From contig NZ_CP044065.1 of NCBI RefSeq assembly GCF_008693385.1, forward strand, positions 2,728,001 through 2,792,000: a DNA stretch of 64,000 nt, written 5' to 3'. Origin of the DNA: Cupriavidus pauculus. GTDB taxonomy: Bacteria > Pseudomonadota > Gammaproteobacteria > Burkholderiales > Burkholderiaceae. Below are positions 1 to 8,784 of this stretch, in pieces. Made by a program: the position numbers and the translations under genes. Each line of letters begins with the position of its first letter. Position 1 is the stretch's first letter. Below the pieces are notes generated by a model. That model saw only the letters and a list, made by a program, of their open reading frames with translations. It searched no databases and was not told where the DNA came from.

Positions 1-324
1 GCACTCGATATCGATCGTGCCGTTCTGCAGCAGCGTGATACGGTTTTGCGACGTGATCGGGATTTCCTTGACCTGCAGGTTCGGCAGCTTCAGCTGTTCC
101 TTGACGGCTTCCACGATCTTCGTGTTGATGTCATAGGAGTAACCGACCTGGCGCACGCCGCCCAGGTTGTAATTGAACGGAATGGACGAATCCCGCACGC
201 CCAGCGTGATGACACCCGTTTCCTTGATCTTCTGCAGCGTGCCCGAAAGCGGCTCGGCGGCTTGTGCGGCGCCGCTCAGAATCCCTGCCGCGACCATGAG
301 GCCAGCCAGCTTGGCAAAATTCAT
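1..324 (-). CDS. gltI: Glutamate/aspartate ABC transporter substrate-binding protein GltI (partial)
   Basis: The first 108 codons of a periplasmic amino-acid binding protein are visible; the rest lies beyond the left edge. The start ATG follows a clear AAGGAG Shine-Dalgarno sequence. A signal peptide of about 22 residues ends in AQA/A. The mature part opens with the 'GTLQKIKETGVITLGVRDSSIPF' type of solute-binding lobe (only its first residues need be read: GVRDSSIPF) and contains ITSQNRI and a GTIDIEC motif, all typical of the GltI/PEB1 class. Family knowledge says it captures glutamate or aspartate for a GltJKL importer. A paralogue lies at 58405-59307. The neighbouring gdhA on the same strand fits a glutamate theme. 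Confidence 0.9.
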   Translation of the reverse strand, partial: MNFAKLAGLMVAAGILSGAAQAAEPLSGTLQKIKETGVITLGVRDSSIPFNYNLGGVRQVGYSYDINTKIVEAVKEQLKLPNLQVKEIPITSQNRITLLQNGTIDIEC

Positions 325-612
325 AACATCTCCTTGACCATGAAGAGAAAGGCGGCACTCTAGCAAAAAACGCCCCGCCAGCGAAATAGTATTGCTTAGC
401 CGCTTATATCCGACAACGGGTTTTCCCCTAACTGGTGCAATTTCCGGCACGGTGTCTCGCCGCCGCGCCATATCGAGGCGAAATCGTTCAAACGGAAAAA
501 AACGCAAAAAAACGCGGTCGCCGGCATGGACCGGCAACCGCGTTTCTCGCGTCGTCCTGGCGCGTCACGGTGAATATTGCATTGCAACACATCATCATGA
601 CGCGCATCCGTA
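325..612. other. Intergenic region between gdhA and gltI
   Basis: This 288-bp gap holds the gdhA terminator (504-544) and the upstream region of gltI. On the minus strand a TGC-TAGAGT sequence about 40 bp before the gltI start could be an extended -10 box, but no convincing -35 is visible. I see no small gene here. Confidence 0.5.
504..544 (-). terminator. Rho-independent terminator of gdhA
   Basis: An inverted repeat has outer arms AACGCGGT (511-518) and ACCGCGTT (537-544) and an inner GCCGG/CCGGC stem. On the minus strand it is followed by a run of seven T, then a second T7 tract. It lies about 70 bp beyond the gdhA stop. Confidence 0.85.
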
Positions 613-1923
613 TCAGGGATACAGTCCGCGCATTTCGCGCGCCTGCAGGATTCGCGTGCACGCCACGATGAACGCGGCGGTGCGGAGCGTGACCTTGTTG
701 TCCTGGGCCACCTGCCAGATCGCCCGGAAGGCTTCTTGCATGATTCGTACCAGGCGCTGGTTGATTTCCTCCTCGGTCCAGAAAAAGCTCGAGAAATCCT
801 GCACCCATTCGAAATAGGACACCGTCACGCCGCCGGCGTTGGCGATGACGTCCGGCGCGACGAGGATATTGCGCTCGCGCAGCACGTCGTCGGCCTCGGG
901 CGTGGTCGGGCCGTTGGCGCCCTCGATCACGAGGCGCGCCTTGATCTGCGACGCGCGTTTCGCGGTCAGCTGGCCTTCCAGCGCGGCCGGGATGAGGATG
1001 TCGCAATCGACTTCCCAGAACTGGTCGCCCGAGATCGCCTCGGCGCGGAAGCCCTCGATGGTGCCGCTATGCGAGGCGTACTCGATCATCGCGGGCACGT
1101 CGAGGCCGGCCGGGTTGAACAGCGTGGTGCGGTGGTCCTGCACGGCCACCACGATCGCGCCCGCTTCATGGAACAGCTTGGCGGCCACGGAACCCACGTT
1201 GCCGAAGCCCTGCACGGCCACGCGCGCGCCCTTGACGTCCATGCCGATGTTGCGCGCGGCCTCCGAGCCCACCACGAACACGCCGCGGCCGGTGGCCTCG
1301 CGGCGGCCCAGCGAGCCACCGAGCGAGATCGGCTTGCCCGTCACCACGCCCGTAGCCGTGCTGCCCTCGTTCATGGAGTAGGTGTCCATCATCCACGCCA
1401 TGATCTGCTCGTTCGTGTTGACGTCCGGTGCCGGGATGTCCTTGTTCGGGCCGATGATGATGTTGATTTCGCTGGTGTAGCGGCGCGTGATGCGTTCCAG
1501 CTCACCCTGCGACAGCTTGCGCGGATCCACGCGGATACCGCCCTTGGCGCCGCCGTACGGCACATTGACGGCCGCGTTCTTGACCGACATCCACGCGGAC
1601 AGCGCCATCACTTCCGACAGCGTGACGTCCTGGTGGAAACGCACGCCGCCCTTGCCCGGACCGCGCGAGGTGTTGTGCTGCACGCGATAGCCCTCGAAAT
1701 GGGCGATCGTGCCGTTGTCCATCTCGATGGGCACATCGACGATCAGCGCGCGCTTGGGGCGCTTGAGCGTTTCCACCCAGCGCGCGAGCGAGCCCAGATA
1801 GGGCGTGACGCGGTCGACCTGCTTGAGGTAGATGCCCCAGGGGCCGAGCTCTTCGGCGTTGAGGTAGGACGGGAGGGGATGGGTAATGATCGAGGAGGGT
1901 TGCGACGGTGCTGCGGAAGACAT
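613..1923 (-). CDS. gdhA: Glutamate dehydrogenase
   Basis: This 436-residue protein is a hexameric-type glutamate dehydrogenase that interconverts glutamate and 2-oxoglutarate plus ammonium. The N-terminal Glu/Leu/Phe/Val dehydrogenase domain contains GPGKGGVRF (K91) and the catalytic-lysine motif PYGGAKGG (K127). The C-terminal Rossmann domain has GFGNVG at 239-244. I chose the start MSSAAPSQ, which gives the usual family length; the longer open frame upstream runs into the LysR gene and is not needed. The upstream region lacks a strong Shine-Dalgarno sequence. A LysR gene lies directly upstream on the same strand and a strong terminator lies downstream. NAD versus NADP use cannot be decided from what I can see. 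Confidence 0.95.
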   Translation of the reverse strand: MSSAAPSQPSSIITHPLPSYLNAEELGPWGIYLKQVDRVTPYLGSLARWVETLKRPKRALIVDVPIEMDNGTIAHFEGYRVQHNTSRGPGKGGVRFHQDVTLSEVMALSAWMSVKNAAVNVPYGGAKGGIRVDPRKLSQGELERITRRYTSEINIIIGPNKDIPAPDVNTNEQIMAWMMDTYSMNEGSTATGVVTGKPISLGGSLGRREATGRGVFVVGSEAARNIGMDVKGARVAVQGFGNVGSVAAKLFHEAGAIVVAVQDHRTTLFNPAGLDVPAMIEYASHSGTIEGFRAEAISGDQFWEVDCDILIPAALEGQLTAKRASQIKARLVIEGANGPTTPEADDVLRERNILVAPDVIANAGGVTVSYFEWVQDFSSFFWTEEEINQRLVRIMQEAFRAIWQVAQDNKVTLRTAAFIVACTRILQAREMRGLYP

Positions 1924-2056
1924 GGCTGGTTTCCACGTTTGAAGGTGATGCACAGGATATCGGCGCCACCCTTTCACAATCCAATGCCGTTTGCTCATCC
2001 GCCCTGACAGGGTTATGCAAGACACGCATAACCTTTCCGACATGGTGCGACGCGCC

Positions 2057-3019
2057 TCAGCCCGGTGCAGTCTGCCCCGCCAGCGTGCTCCAGATCTGGT
2101 CGACGAGCTGGCGCTTGCGCCGACCCTGTCCGCCGCGCCGGTCGGCGCCGTTCTCGCCGGGCCGTTCGCGATAGAGGCGAATCTCCATGTCGATCGACTG
2201 CGGCAGCCCGCGTCCGCCCTCGGCGCGGACCAGCCGGCCCTGCTGCACGTCGTCGCGCACGGCGCTCTCGGGCAGGAACGCCATGCCGTGGCCGGCCAGC
2301 GCCATGACCTTGAGCGCTTCGGCCATATCGGTCTCGTAGCATTTGTCGAGCTTGAGCCCGTCCGCCGCGGCTTCCGCCAGCAGCATATCGACCATGCGGC
2401 CGAGAAACGCGTTGGGCGTGTAGCTGAGGAACGGCACCGGCTTCTTGTCGGTGCCCGGCAGCCGGAACAGCGGCCGGCCCGTGGCATCGGGGACGCTGTA
2501 TGGCGACAGCCGCTCGGTGCCGAGCACGAGCATGTCGTAATGGGCGGGGTCGAGCTGGATGGCCTGGCGCGGATGGTGATAGACCATGACGAGGTCGCAC
2601 CCGCCTTCCACGAGCGTGAGCACCGCGTCGTGGACATTGAGCGCGCGCAACCGGCACGGCAGCGTGCCGAGCTGGCGCTCGAGCGCCTTGAGCCATTCGG
2701 GGAAGAACGTCAGCGAGAGCGTGTGGGGCACCGCGAATTCGAGCACCTGCGCGTTGGCGGACCGCTGGCCGCGCATCAGCGCGCGCGTCTCGCTGACCTG
2801 CGCGAGCATCGCCAGCGCCTGCTCGTAGAACACCTTGCCGGCGGCGGTGAGGCTTGTCGGGTAACTCGACCGGTCGATCAGCTCGGTGCCGACCCACGCC
2901 TCGAGCGACTGGATACGGCGCGAGAACGCCGGCTGCGTGACATGGCGCAGTTCCGCCGAGCGCGAGAAGCTGTGCGTCTCCGCCAGGCTCACGAAGTCTT
3001 CAAGCCATTTGATTTCCAT
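2057..3019 (-). CDS. LysR-family regulator, HypT (YjiE)-like
   Basis: This 320-residue LysR-type transcription factor has an N-terminal winged helix-turn-helix (about residues 1-60) followed by a substrate-binding effector domain. Phrases such as [30 protein letters not shown] and AFLPESAV closely match what I recall of E. coli HypT/YjiE, a hypochlorite-responsive LysR protein. The start at MEIKWLEDF is preferred because LysR proteins begin just before this helix; an in-frame extension of 15 residues looks non-coding. It lies 133 bp upstream of gdhA on the same strand and is divergent from the cysteine-dioxygenase-like gene, so either could be its target. The inducer is unknown. Confidence 0.85.
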   Translation of the reverse strand: MEIKWLEDFVSLAETHSFSRSAELRHVTQPAFSRRIQSLEAWVGTELIDRSSYPTSLTAAGKVFYEQALAMLAQVSETRALMRGQRSANAQVLEFAVPHTLSLTFFPEWLKALERQLGTLPCRLRALNVHDAVLTLVEGGCDLVMVYHHPRQAIQLDPAHYDMLVLGTERLSPYSVPDATGRPLFRLPGTDKKPVPFLSYTPNAFLGRMVDMLLAEAAADGLKLDKCYETDMAEALKVMALAGHGMAFLPESAVRDDVQQGRLVRAEGGRGLPQSIDMEIRLYRERPGENGADRRGGQGRRKRQLVDQIWSTLAGQTAPG

Positions 3020-3218
3020 GGCCGCAATTATGCCGCGCCCATCGCGGAATGCGCAGGAGAACAAATTGCTACGAATCGACGTCCATGAAGAACAGGATTA
3101 CAATTTCCGCGCAATCCGGACCCGATTACGCACGTTGCGACTCTGCCGGGCGGCCTATGATGGGCTATCCGCATGCCCAGCGCACGCCGTCCCCGAGCAA
3201 ATGCAACCGGAGCCCGCC

Positions 3219-3782
3219 ATGTCCCGTCTTTCCGCCATGCCTGCCACGCCCGCCCCCGGCCGCGCCGCCCCGCCGCCGCTGATGCCATTCGCGCAGACCA
3301 TGGAGGACGCGCTCGCGCAAGGGGCGCGGCTCGTGGCGGACGGCATCGTCGCGAGCCTGCCCGATGCGGACACGCTGCTCGCGACGCTGCCGCCGGGCGC
3401 GCTCGACGGCAGCGCGGAAACCTACACCCGCCATCTGATCCATGCCGATCCGTTCGGCCGGTTCTCCGCGATGCTGCTGGTCTGGCGCCCCGGACAGGCG
3501 AGCCCCGTCCACGGCCATCGCGCATGGTGCGCGTATCGCGTGCTGCGCGGCACGATGACCGAGCATCATTACCGCTGGAACCCCGCCACGCGCCATGCCG
3601 CGCTGGCCAATACCGTGACGCGCGCGGCCGGCGATACGTTCAGCGTGCCGGCCGGGCTGCGCCATATCCATCGGCTCTCGAACACCGGCGACAATATCGC
3701 CGTCTCGCTGCACGTCTACGGCGTGGAGCCGCAGCACATCGCCACCGGCGTGAACCTGCTGGTGGATACCGTCCCCGCCTGA
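3219..3782 (+). CDS. Cysteine dioxygenase-like cupin
   Basis: This 187-residue cupin of the cysteine/thiol dioxygenase group would oxidise cysteine or a related thiol to its sulfinic acid using Fe(II) and O2. The iron ligands are visible as PVHGH (H98, H100) and H151 in the segment HRLSN. Aligned by eye to mammalian CDO, C104 and Y167 (in SLHVYG) sit where the Cys-Tyr crosslinked cofactor forms, which many bacterial members lack. The ATG at 3219 follows GGAG with good spacing; an ATG 18 bases earlier is possible. The N-terminal 25 residues are proline and alanine rich. A DecR-like regulator starts 19 bp downstream and probably shares its transcript. The exact thiol substrate is inferred. Confidence 0.75.
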   Translation: MSRLSAMPATPAPGRAAPPPLMPFAQTMEDALAQGARLVADGIVASLPDADTLLATLPPGALDGSAETYTRHLIHADPFGRFSAMLLVWRPGQASPVHGHRAWCAYRVLRGTMTEHHYRWNPATRHAALANTVTRAAGDTFSVPAGLRHIHRLSNTGDNIAVSLHVYGVEPQHIATGVNLLVDTVPA

Positions 3783-3801
3783 ACCCCCGTTACCGTTACC
3801 C

Positions 3802-4260
3802 ATGGATCGCTACGACCGCCAGATTCTCTCCCTGCTGCAGGAAGACGCCACGATGCCCGTCGCCGAGATCGGCGAGAAAGTCGGCCTGACTTCCACGCCT
3901 TGCTGGCGGCGCATCCAGAAACTCGAGGAAGCCGGGCTGATCCGCCGGCGCGTGGCGCTGCTCGATGCGGCCAGGCTCAATGTCGGCGTGACGGTGTTCG
4001 TCTCGATCCGCACGAACCAGCACAACGCCAAGTGGCTGAAGACGTTCCACGGGCTCGTGCAATCGATCCCAGAGGTCACCGAGTTCTATCGCATGGCGGG
4101 CGACACCGACTATCTGCTGCGCGTAGTGGTGCCCGATATCGCCGCGTACGACGCCGTGTACAAGAAACTGATCCAGGGCGCCGAGCTTTCCGACGTGAGC
4201 TCGCGCTTCGCGATGGAGCAGATCAAGTACACCACCGCGCTGCCGCTCGATTACGCCTGA
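3802..4260 (+). CDS. Lrp/AsnC-family regulator, DecR-like
   Basis: This 152-residue Lrp/AsnC protein has an N-terminal helix-turn-helix (residues 1-60, with STPCWRRIQKLE as recognition region) and a C-terminal RAM ligand-binding domain. Stretches STPCWRRI, VALLD, RMAGDTDYL and FAMEQIKYTT match E. coli DecR (YbaO), the cysteine-sensing activator of cysteine desulfidation. It lies 19 bp after the cysteine-dioxygenase-like gene, so I infer that the pair handles excess cysteine, with this protein sensing it. It converges on the ABC exporter gene with only 11 bp between the two stop codons. Confidence 0.88.
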   Translation: MDRYDRQILSLLQEDATMPVAEIGEKVGLTSTPCWRRIQKLEEAGLIRRRVALLDAARLNVGVTVFVSIRTNQHNAKWLKTFHGLVQSIPEVTEFYRMAGDTDYLLRVVVPDIAAYDAVYKKLIQGAELSDVSSRFAMEQIKYTTALPLDYA

Positions 4261-4271
4261 TCACGCGCGAC

Positions 4272-6155
4272 TCAGGCATGCGCGACGCCCTCCGCGTCGT
4301 CGGTTTCGCCTTCGACGGCATTGCGTGCCTGGATGCGCCACATCTCGGCGTAACGCCCGTTGATGCGCATCAGTTCCCCATGCGTGCCGCGCTCGATGAT
4401 CTGGCCATGGTCCATCACGAGGATCTGGTCCGCATGCACGACCGTGGACAGGCGGTGCGCGATCAGCAGGGTCGTGCGGTTCTGCGCCAGGCGCATGAGC
4501 TCGGCCTGAATCGCCTGCTCGGTGCGCGAGTCGAGCGCGGACGTCGCCTCGTCGAACACGAGGATCGGCGGATTCTTGAGCAGCGTGCGCGCGATGGCCA
4601 CGCGCTGTTTCTCGCCGCCTGACAGCTTGAGCCCGCGCTCGCCGACCGGCGTGTCGTAACCCTGCGGCAGTTCGCGGATAAACGGATCGATCTGCGCCGC
4701 GCGCGCGGCCGCGATGACTTCGTCGTGCGAGGCCTCAGGACGGCCGTACGCGATGTTGTAGTAGATGCTGTCGTTGAACAGCACGGTGTCCTGCGGCACG
4801 ATGCCGATCGCGCGGCGCAGCGTATCCTGCCGGATGCCGCGTATATCCTGCCCATCGATCTCGATGCCGCCGCCGCTGACGTCGTAGAACCGATAGAGCA
4901 GCCGCGCGAGCGTCGATTTGCCCGAGCCGCTGTGGCCGACCACGGCCGTGGTGGTGCCCGCGGCGATCGTGAAGTCCACGTCGTTCAGGATCACGCGGTC
5001 GGACTCGTAGCCGAAGCCGACATGGCGGAAGCGCACGGCGGCGCCGCGCACCTCCAGCGCCGGCGCGCCGGGCACGTCGGCCACCTCCTGATTGGTGCCG
5101 AGCAGCACGAACATGCGGTCCATATCGGTGGTGGCCTGCTTGATCTCGCGATAGATCACGCCAAGGAAATTCAGCGGGATATAGAGCTGGATCATCAACG
5201 TGTTGACGAGCACGAGGTCGCCGAGCGTGAGGCGCCCCGCCGCGACGCCCACCGTCGCGCGCCACAGGATCAGGATCAGCCCGATGGCGATGATCGTCTG
5301 CTGGCCGAAGTTCAGGAAAGACAGCGAGTTCTGCGAACGCACCGCCGCGGCGCGGTACTTGAGCAGGTTCTCGTCATAGCGGCGCGCCTCGTATTCCTCG
5401 TTGCCGAAATACTTCACCGTCTCGAAGTTGAGCAGCGAGTCGATCGCCTTCTGGCTCGCGCGCGAATCGAGTTCGTTCATGCGGCGGCGGAAATGCGTGC
5501 GCCACTCGGTCACGACGATCGTGAACACGATATAGCCGATCAGCGCGACGGCCGTGATGCCCGCGAACCAGATGTCGTAATGGAGCACGAGGAACCCGAT
5601 CACGAGCGCCATTTCCACGAGCGTCGGCAGGATGCTGTAGAGCGAATACGAGATCAGCTGCTGGATGCCGCGCGTGCCGCGCTCGATGTCGCGGCTCATG
5701 CCCCCCGTCTGCCGCTCGAGGTGGAACCGTAACGACAGCGCGTGCAGATGGCGGAAGACCTGCAGCGCGATCTCGCGTACCGCGCTCTGCGTGACCTTGG
5801 CGAACAGGATTTCGCGCAGCTCCGTGAACAGCGTGCTGGACAGGCGCAGCACTCCATACGCGACGATCAGCCCGACGGGTACCACGAGCAGCGCGTGCGC
5901 ATCGCCGGGGGCCACGTCCATGGTGTCGATCAGGCGCTTCATCAGCACAGGCACGCCGAGGTTCGCGACCTTCGCGAGCACGAGGCACGCCAGCGCGAAG
6001 ATCACGCGCCATTTGTAGTGCCAGACGTAGGGCAGCAGGTTACGGACGGTCTGCCAGTCGCTGCGCGGCGCGCCCCGGCTGGAGAAAATCGAGTTCGAGG
6101 GTGCCGTGGCGGCACTTTCGTCGGTGCTGGGGGCTGTCGTGGAGGAACGGCGCAT
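4272..6155 (-). CDS. atmA: ATM1-type ABC exporter (fused permease-ATPase)
   Basis: This 627-residue half-transporter combines a six-helix exporter domain (about 45-340) with a nucleotide-binding domain (365-610). Walker A is GHSGSGKST (407-415), the signature LSGGEKQR (511-518) and Walker B ILVFDE (531-536). The segment RFHLERQTGG (143-152) is characteristic of the Atm1/HMT group, which exports glutathione-linked or metal-containing compounds from the cytoplasm. In Cupriavidus the homologue AtmA is linked to nickel and cobalt tolerance, from memory of the literature. Its upstream region is shared with the divergent yciA gene. The symbol is assigned by resemblance only. Confidence 0.85.
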   Translation of the reverse strand: MRRSSTTAPSTDESAATAPSNSIFSSRGAPRSDWQTVRNLLPYVWHYKWRVIFALACLVLAKVANLGVPVLMKRLIDTMDVAPGDAHALLVVPVGLIVAYGVLRLSSTLFTELREILFAKVTQSAVREIALQVFRHLHALSLRFHLERQTGGMSRDIERGTRGIQQLISYSLYSILPTLVEMALVIGFLVLHYDIWFAGITAVALIGYIVFTIVVTEWRTHFRRRMNELDSRASQKAIDSLLNFETVKYFGNEEYEARRYDENLLKYRAAAVRSQNSLSFLNFGQQTIIAIGLILILWRATVGVAAGRLTLGDLVLVNTLMIQLYIPLNFLGVIYREIKQATTDMDRMFVLLGTNQEVADVPGAPALEVRGAAVRFRHVGFGYESDRVILNDVDFTIAAGTTTAVVGHSGSGKSTLARLLYRFYDVSGGGIEIDGQDIRGIRQDTLRRAIGIVPQDTVLFNDSIYYNIAYGRPEASHDEVIAAARAAQIDPFIRELPQGYDTPVGERGLKLSGGEKQRVAIARTLLKNPPILVFDEATSALDSRTEQAIQAELMRLAQNRTTLLIAHRLSTVVHADQILVMDHGQIIERGTHGELMRINGRYAEMWRIQARNAVEGETDDAEGVAHA

Positions 6156-6270
6156 ACGTTAGAATTCTGGCCAATGCCGCGATTGTCGCAGAGATCGCGA
6201 TGGACGGCAGAGGCCGCCCCGGCCGACGCCGGTCCTGCCACCCGGATCGGCACCCTTGCCGTCATCCGAA

Positions 6271-6318
6271 CCTTCATCGGTCCCTTCACCGATCCCTTCA
6301 TCCGTATCTTCAACACCG
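6271..6318. repeat. Imperfect 12-bp tandem repeat upstream of yciA
   Basis: Three to four copies of a unit close to CCTTCAYCSRTC run head to tail directly before the yciA start. The first three units (6271, 6283, 6295) match best; the fourth is degenerate. Confidence 0.7.
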
Positions 6319-6322
6319 CCTC

Positions 6323-6724
6323 ATGACCCAGCTCGCTCCCCTGTCCACCCTCCCCGAAGGCAAGAACCCCGCCTTGCGCGTGGTCCCGATGCCCGCCGAC
6401 GCCAACGTGCATGGCGATGTTTTCGGAGGCTGGATCATGGCGCAGGTCGATATCGCCGGGTCGATTCCGGCCGTGGAGCGCGCGCAGGGCCGCGTGGCCA
6501 CCGTCGCGGTGAACTCGTTCCTGTTCAAGAACCCGGTATTTGTCGGCGACCTCGTGAGTTTCTATGCCGATATCGTGAAGACGGGCCGCACCTCGATCAC
6601 GGTGTCCGTCGAGGTCTATGCGCAACGCATGCGCCACAGCAATGCGATCGTCAAGGTCACCGAAGCCACGCTCACCTATGTGGCGACCGACGAGAACCGG
6701 CTGCCGCGCGAATTGCCGGTATGA
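6323..6724 (+). CDS. yciA: Acyl-CoA thioesterase, YciA family
   Basis: This 133-residue single hot-dog domain protein hydrolyses acyl-CoA esters to free acid and CoA in the cytoplasm. The motif NVHGDVFGGWIM near residue 28 carries the helix and catalytic aspartate typical of YciA, and the length matches E. coli YciA (132). The ATG chosen begins MTQLAPLS; no strong ribosome binding site precedes it, and a 12-bp tandem repeat ends just upstream. It converges on the beta-oxidation operon, which is a sensible partner because a thioesterase can relieve acyl-CoA build-up. Confidence 0.88.
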   Translation: MTQLAPLSTLPEGKNPALRVVPMPADANVHGDVFGGWIMAQVDIAGSIPAVERAQGRVATVAVNSFLFKNPVFVGDLVSFYADIVKTGRTSITVSVEVYAQRMRHSNAIVKVTEATLTYVATDENRLPRELPV

Positions 6725-6746
6725 AAATGGGGGCTTGCGCCCCCAT
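6723..6746 (-). terminator. Terminator of the beta-oxidation operon
   Basis: A perfect hairpin ATGGGGGC-TTGC-GCCCCCAT (6727-6746) lies between the convergent yciA and the isomerase gene. On the minus strand it is followed by TTTTC, so it should stop the fatty-acid operon. The T tract is short. Confidence 0.7.
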
Positions 6747-6774
6747 ACCCTGCTTGCCTGTCCCCCGGCCTCCG

Positions 6775-7551
6775 TTACTGGAACTTCGAGAAATCCGGTT
6801 TGCGCTTCTCGAAGAACGCCGTAAAGGCCTCCTTCGCCTCCGGTGCCGCCAGCATGCGGGCAAACACGCCGGCCTCTTCGGCCATCTGGCGCTTCACCGC
6901 CGCGGCCTCGCCACCCTTCATCAGCCGCTTGGTCTCGCGCAGCGACGATGCCGGCAGCGCGGCGAGCTTGGCCGCCTGCCGCCGCACGTGCGCATCGAGT
7001 TCCGCCACGGGCAGCACCTTCGTCACGAGTCCGATCTCGAACGCTTCCTGCGCGCTGAACGGCTCGCCCAGCAACAGTTTCTCGGCGGCACGCTGATAAC
7101 CGACCAGCCGCGGCAGCAGCAGGCTCGACGCCGCCTCCGGGCATAACCCCAGCTGCGTGAACGGCAGCGTGAGCTTGGCGGTATCCGAGGCATAGACGAG
7201 ATCGCAGTGCAGCAGCAGCGTCGTGCCGATGCCGACCGCCGCCCCGCTTACCGAAGCGACCACCGGTTTGCCCGCCTCGGCGATCGCATGCAGGAACTGG
7301 AACACCGGCGCCGGTGCCCCGCCCTCGCCGGACGTGGGCGGGCGCTTCATGAAATCTTCGAGGTCGTTGCCGGCCGTAAAGATCTCCGGCTTGCCCTCGA
7401 TGACGATCACGCGCACCGCGCTGTCCGCCTCGGCCGACCGCAAGGCATCGGCCAGCGTCTGGTACATCGCCGCCGTGATCGCGTTCTTCCGGTCGAGGCG
7501 ATCGAAGGTGAGGGTCAGAATCCCGTTGTCGATCCGTGTGGCGATGCTCAT
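6775..7551 (-). CDS. Crotonase-family protein, probably enoyl-CoA delta isomerase (ECI2-like)
   Basis: This 258-residue crotonase has the oxyanion-hole segments AGNDLEDF (60-67) and GAAVGIG. By eye, the two glutamates needed for hydration are missing: T111 replaces the one in GGGCEL and F131 replaces the one in QPEI. Instead E139 in LCPEAASS sits where mammalian peroxisomal ECI2 has its single catalytic glutamate, and AGNDL resembles SGNDL of ECI2. I therefore prefer delta3,delta2-enoyl-CoA isomerase, needed for unsaturated fatty acids, over enoyl-CoA hydratase. The start has a GGGGAG ribosome site. It is the last gene of the operon, 13 bp after the thiolase. Confidence 0.85.
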   Translation of the reverse strand: MSIATRIDNGILTLTFDRLDRKNAITAAMYQTLADALRSAEADSAVRVIVIEGKPEIFTAGNDLEDFMKRPPTSGEGGAPAPVFQFLHAIAEAGKPVVASVSGAAVGIGTTLLLHCDLVYASDTAKLTLPFTQLGLCPEAASSLLLPRLVGYQRAAEKLLLGEPFSAQEAFEIGLVTKVLPVAELDAHVRRQAAKLAALPASSLRETKRLMKGGEAAAVKRQMAEEAGVFARMLAAPEAKEAFTAFFEKRKPDFSKFQ

Positions 7552-7564
7552 GGTGGCTCCCCTC

Positions 7565-8761
7565 TCAAACGCGTTCGAAGATACCCGCGGCGCCCATGCC
7601 CGTGCCGACGCACATGGTCACCATGCCGTACTTGAGGTTGTGGCGGCGCAGCGCGTGCACGACGGTCGCCGAGCGGATCGCGCCCGTCGCGCCGAGCGGA
7701 TGGCCCAGCGCGATCGCGCCGCCCATGCGGTTGACCTTCGACGCGTCGAGTTCCAGGTCGCGGATCACGGCCAGCGACTGCGCGGCGAATGCCTCGTTGA
7801 GTTCGATCCAGTCGATCTGGTCCTGCGACAGCCCCGCCGCCTTCAGCGCCGCGGGAATCGCCACCTTCGGGCCGATGCCCATGATCTCCGGCGGCACGCC
7901 GCGCACTGCGAACGACACGAAGCGCGCGAGCGGCACGAGGTTGAACTGCTTGAGGATCTTCTCCGAGACCAGGATCAGCGCGCCCGCGCCATCGGACGTC
8001 TGCGAGCTGTTGCCGGCGGTCACGCTGCCCTTGTTCGCGAAGACGGCACGCAGCTTGCCGAGGCCTTCCATCGACGTATCGGGACGCGGACCTTCGTCGA
8101 GCGCGAGCGTGCGCGTCTTGACGCTGACCTGACCCGAAGCCAGATCCGGAAACTTCTCGACGATCTCGATCGGCGTGATCTCGTCGGCGAACTCGCCGGC
8201 CTGCTGCGCGGCCATCGCCTTCTGGTGCGAGGCGAGCGCGAACGCATCCTGGTCCTCGCGGCTGACCTTCCACTGGTTCGCCACCTTCTCGGCCGTCAGG
8301 CCCATGCCGTACGCGATGCCCACGTTCTCGTCGCGCAGGAAGATCGACGGCGACATCGACGGCGAGTTGCCCATCATCGGCACCATGCTCATCGACTCGG
8401 TGCCCGCCGCGATCATCACGTCGGACTCGCCCACGCGAATACGGTCGGCCGCCATCGCCACGGCGGACAGGCCCGATGCGCAGAAGCGGTTCACGGTGAT
8501 GCCGCCGACGGTGTTCGGCAGGCCCGACAGCAGCGCGCCGATACGCGCGACGTTGAGGCCCTGCTGCGCCTCGGGAATCGCGCAGCCGACAATCGCGTCT
8601 TCGATCAGCGCCGGGTCCAGCGACGGCACCTGCGCCACGGCGGCCTTCAGCACGGTAGCGAGCAGATCGTCGGGGCGCGTGTTCTTGAACGCGCCCTTGG
8701 GCGCCTTGCCGATCGGCGAGCGGGTGGCCGCGACGATGTAAGCGTCTTGCAGTTGTTTCAT
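7565..8761 (-). CDS. Acetyl-CoA C-acyltransferase (3-ketoacyl-CoA thiolase)
   Basis: This 398-residue thiolase cleaves 3-ketoacyl-CoA with CoA to acetyl-CoA and a shortened acyl-CoA. The nucleophile C94 lies in NRFCASGLS, the GHP histidine is H354, and the second active cysteine is C384 in MCVGTGMG. Length and motifs are complete. The ATG has a GAGGAA ribosome site. It lies 23 bp downstream of the dehydrogenase/hydratase gene. The pairing with a long-chain acyl-CoA dehydrogenase and no PHB genes favours degradation over acetoacetyl-CoA synthesis, which is an inference. Confidence 0.92.
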   Translation of the reverse strand: MKQLQDAYIVAATRSPIGKAPKGAFKNTRPDDLLATVLKAAVAQVPSLDPALIEDAIVGCAIPEAQQGLNVARIGALLSGLPNTVGGITVNRFCASGLSAVAMAADRIRVGESDVMIAAGTESMSMVPMMGNSPSMSPSIFLRDENVGIAYGMGLTAEKVANQWKVSREDQDAFALASHQKAMAAQQAGEFADEITPIEIVEKFPDLASGQVSVKTRTLALDEGPRPDTSMEGLGKLRAVFANKGSVTAGNSSQTSDGAGALILVSEKILKQFNLVPLARFVSFAVRGVPPEIMGIGPKVAIPAALKAAGLSQDQIDWIELNEAFAAQSLAVIRDLELDASKVNRMGGAIALGHPLGATGAIRSATVVHALRRHNLKYGMVTMCVGTGMGAAGIFERV

Positions 8762-8784
8762 GATGTCGGTTCCTCGCTTGCCTG

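Noticed and set aside
613..2637. A longer gdhA product of 674 residues
   Set aside because: The extra N-terminal part is the LysR gene read in another frame; glutamate dehydrogenases are about 435 residues and the internal ATG fits.
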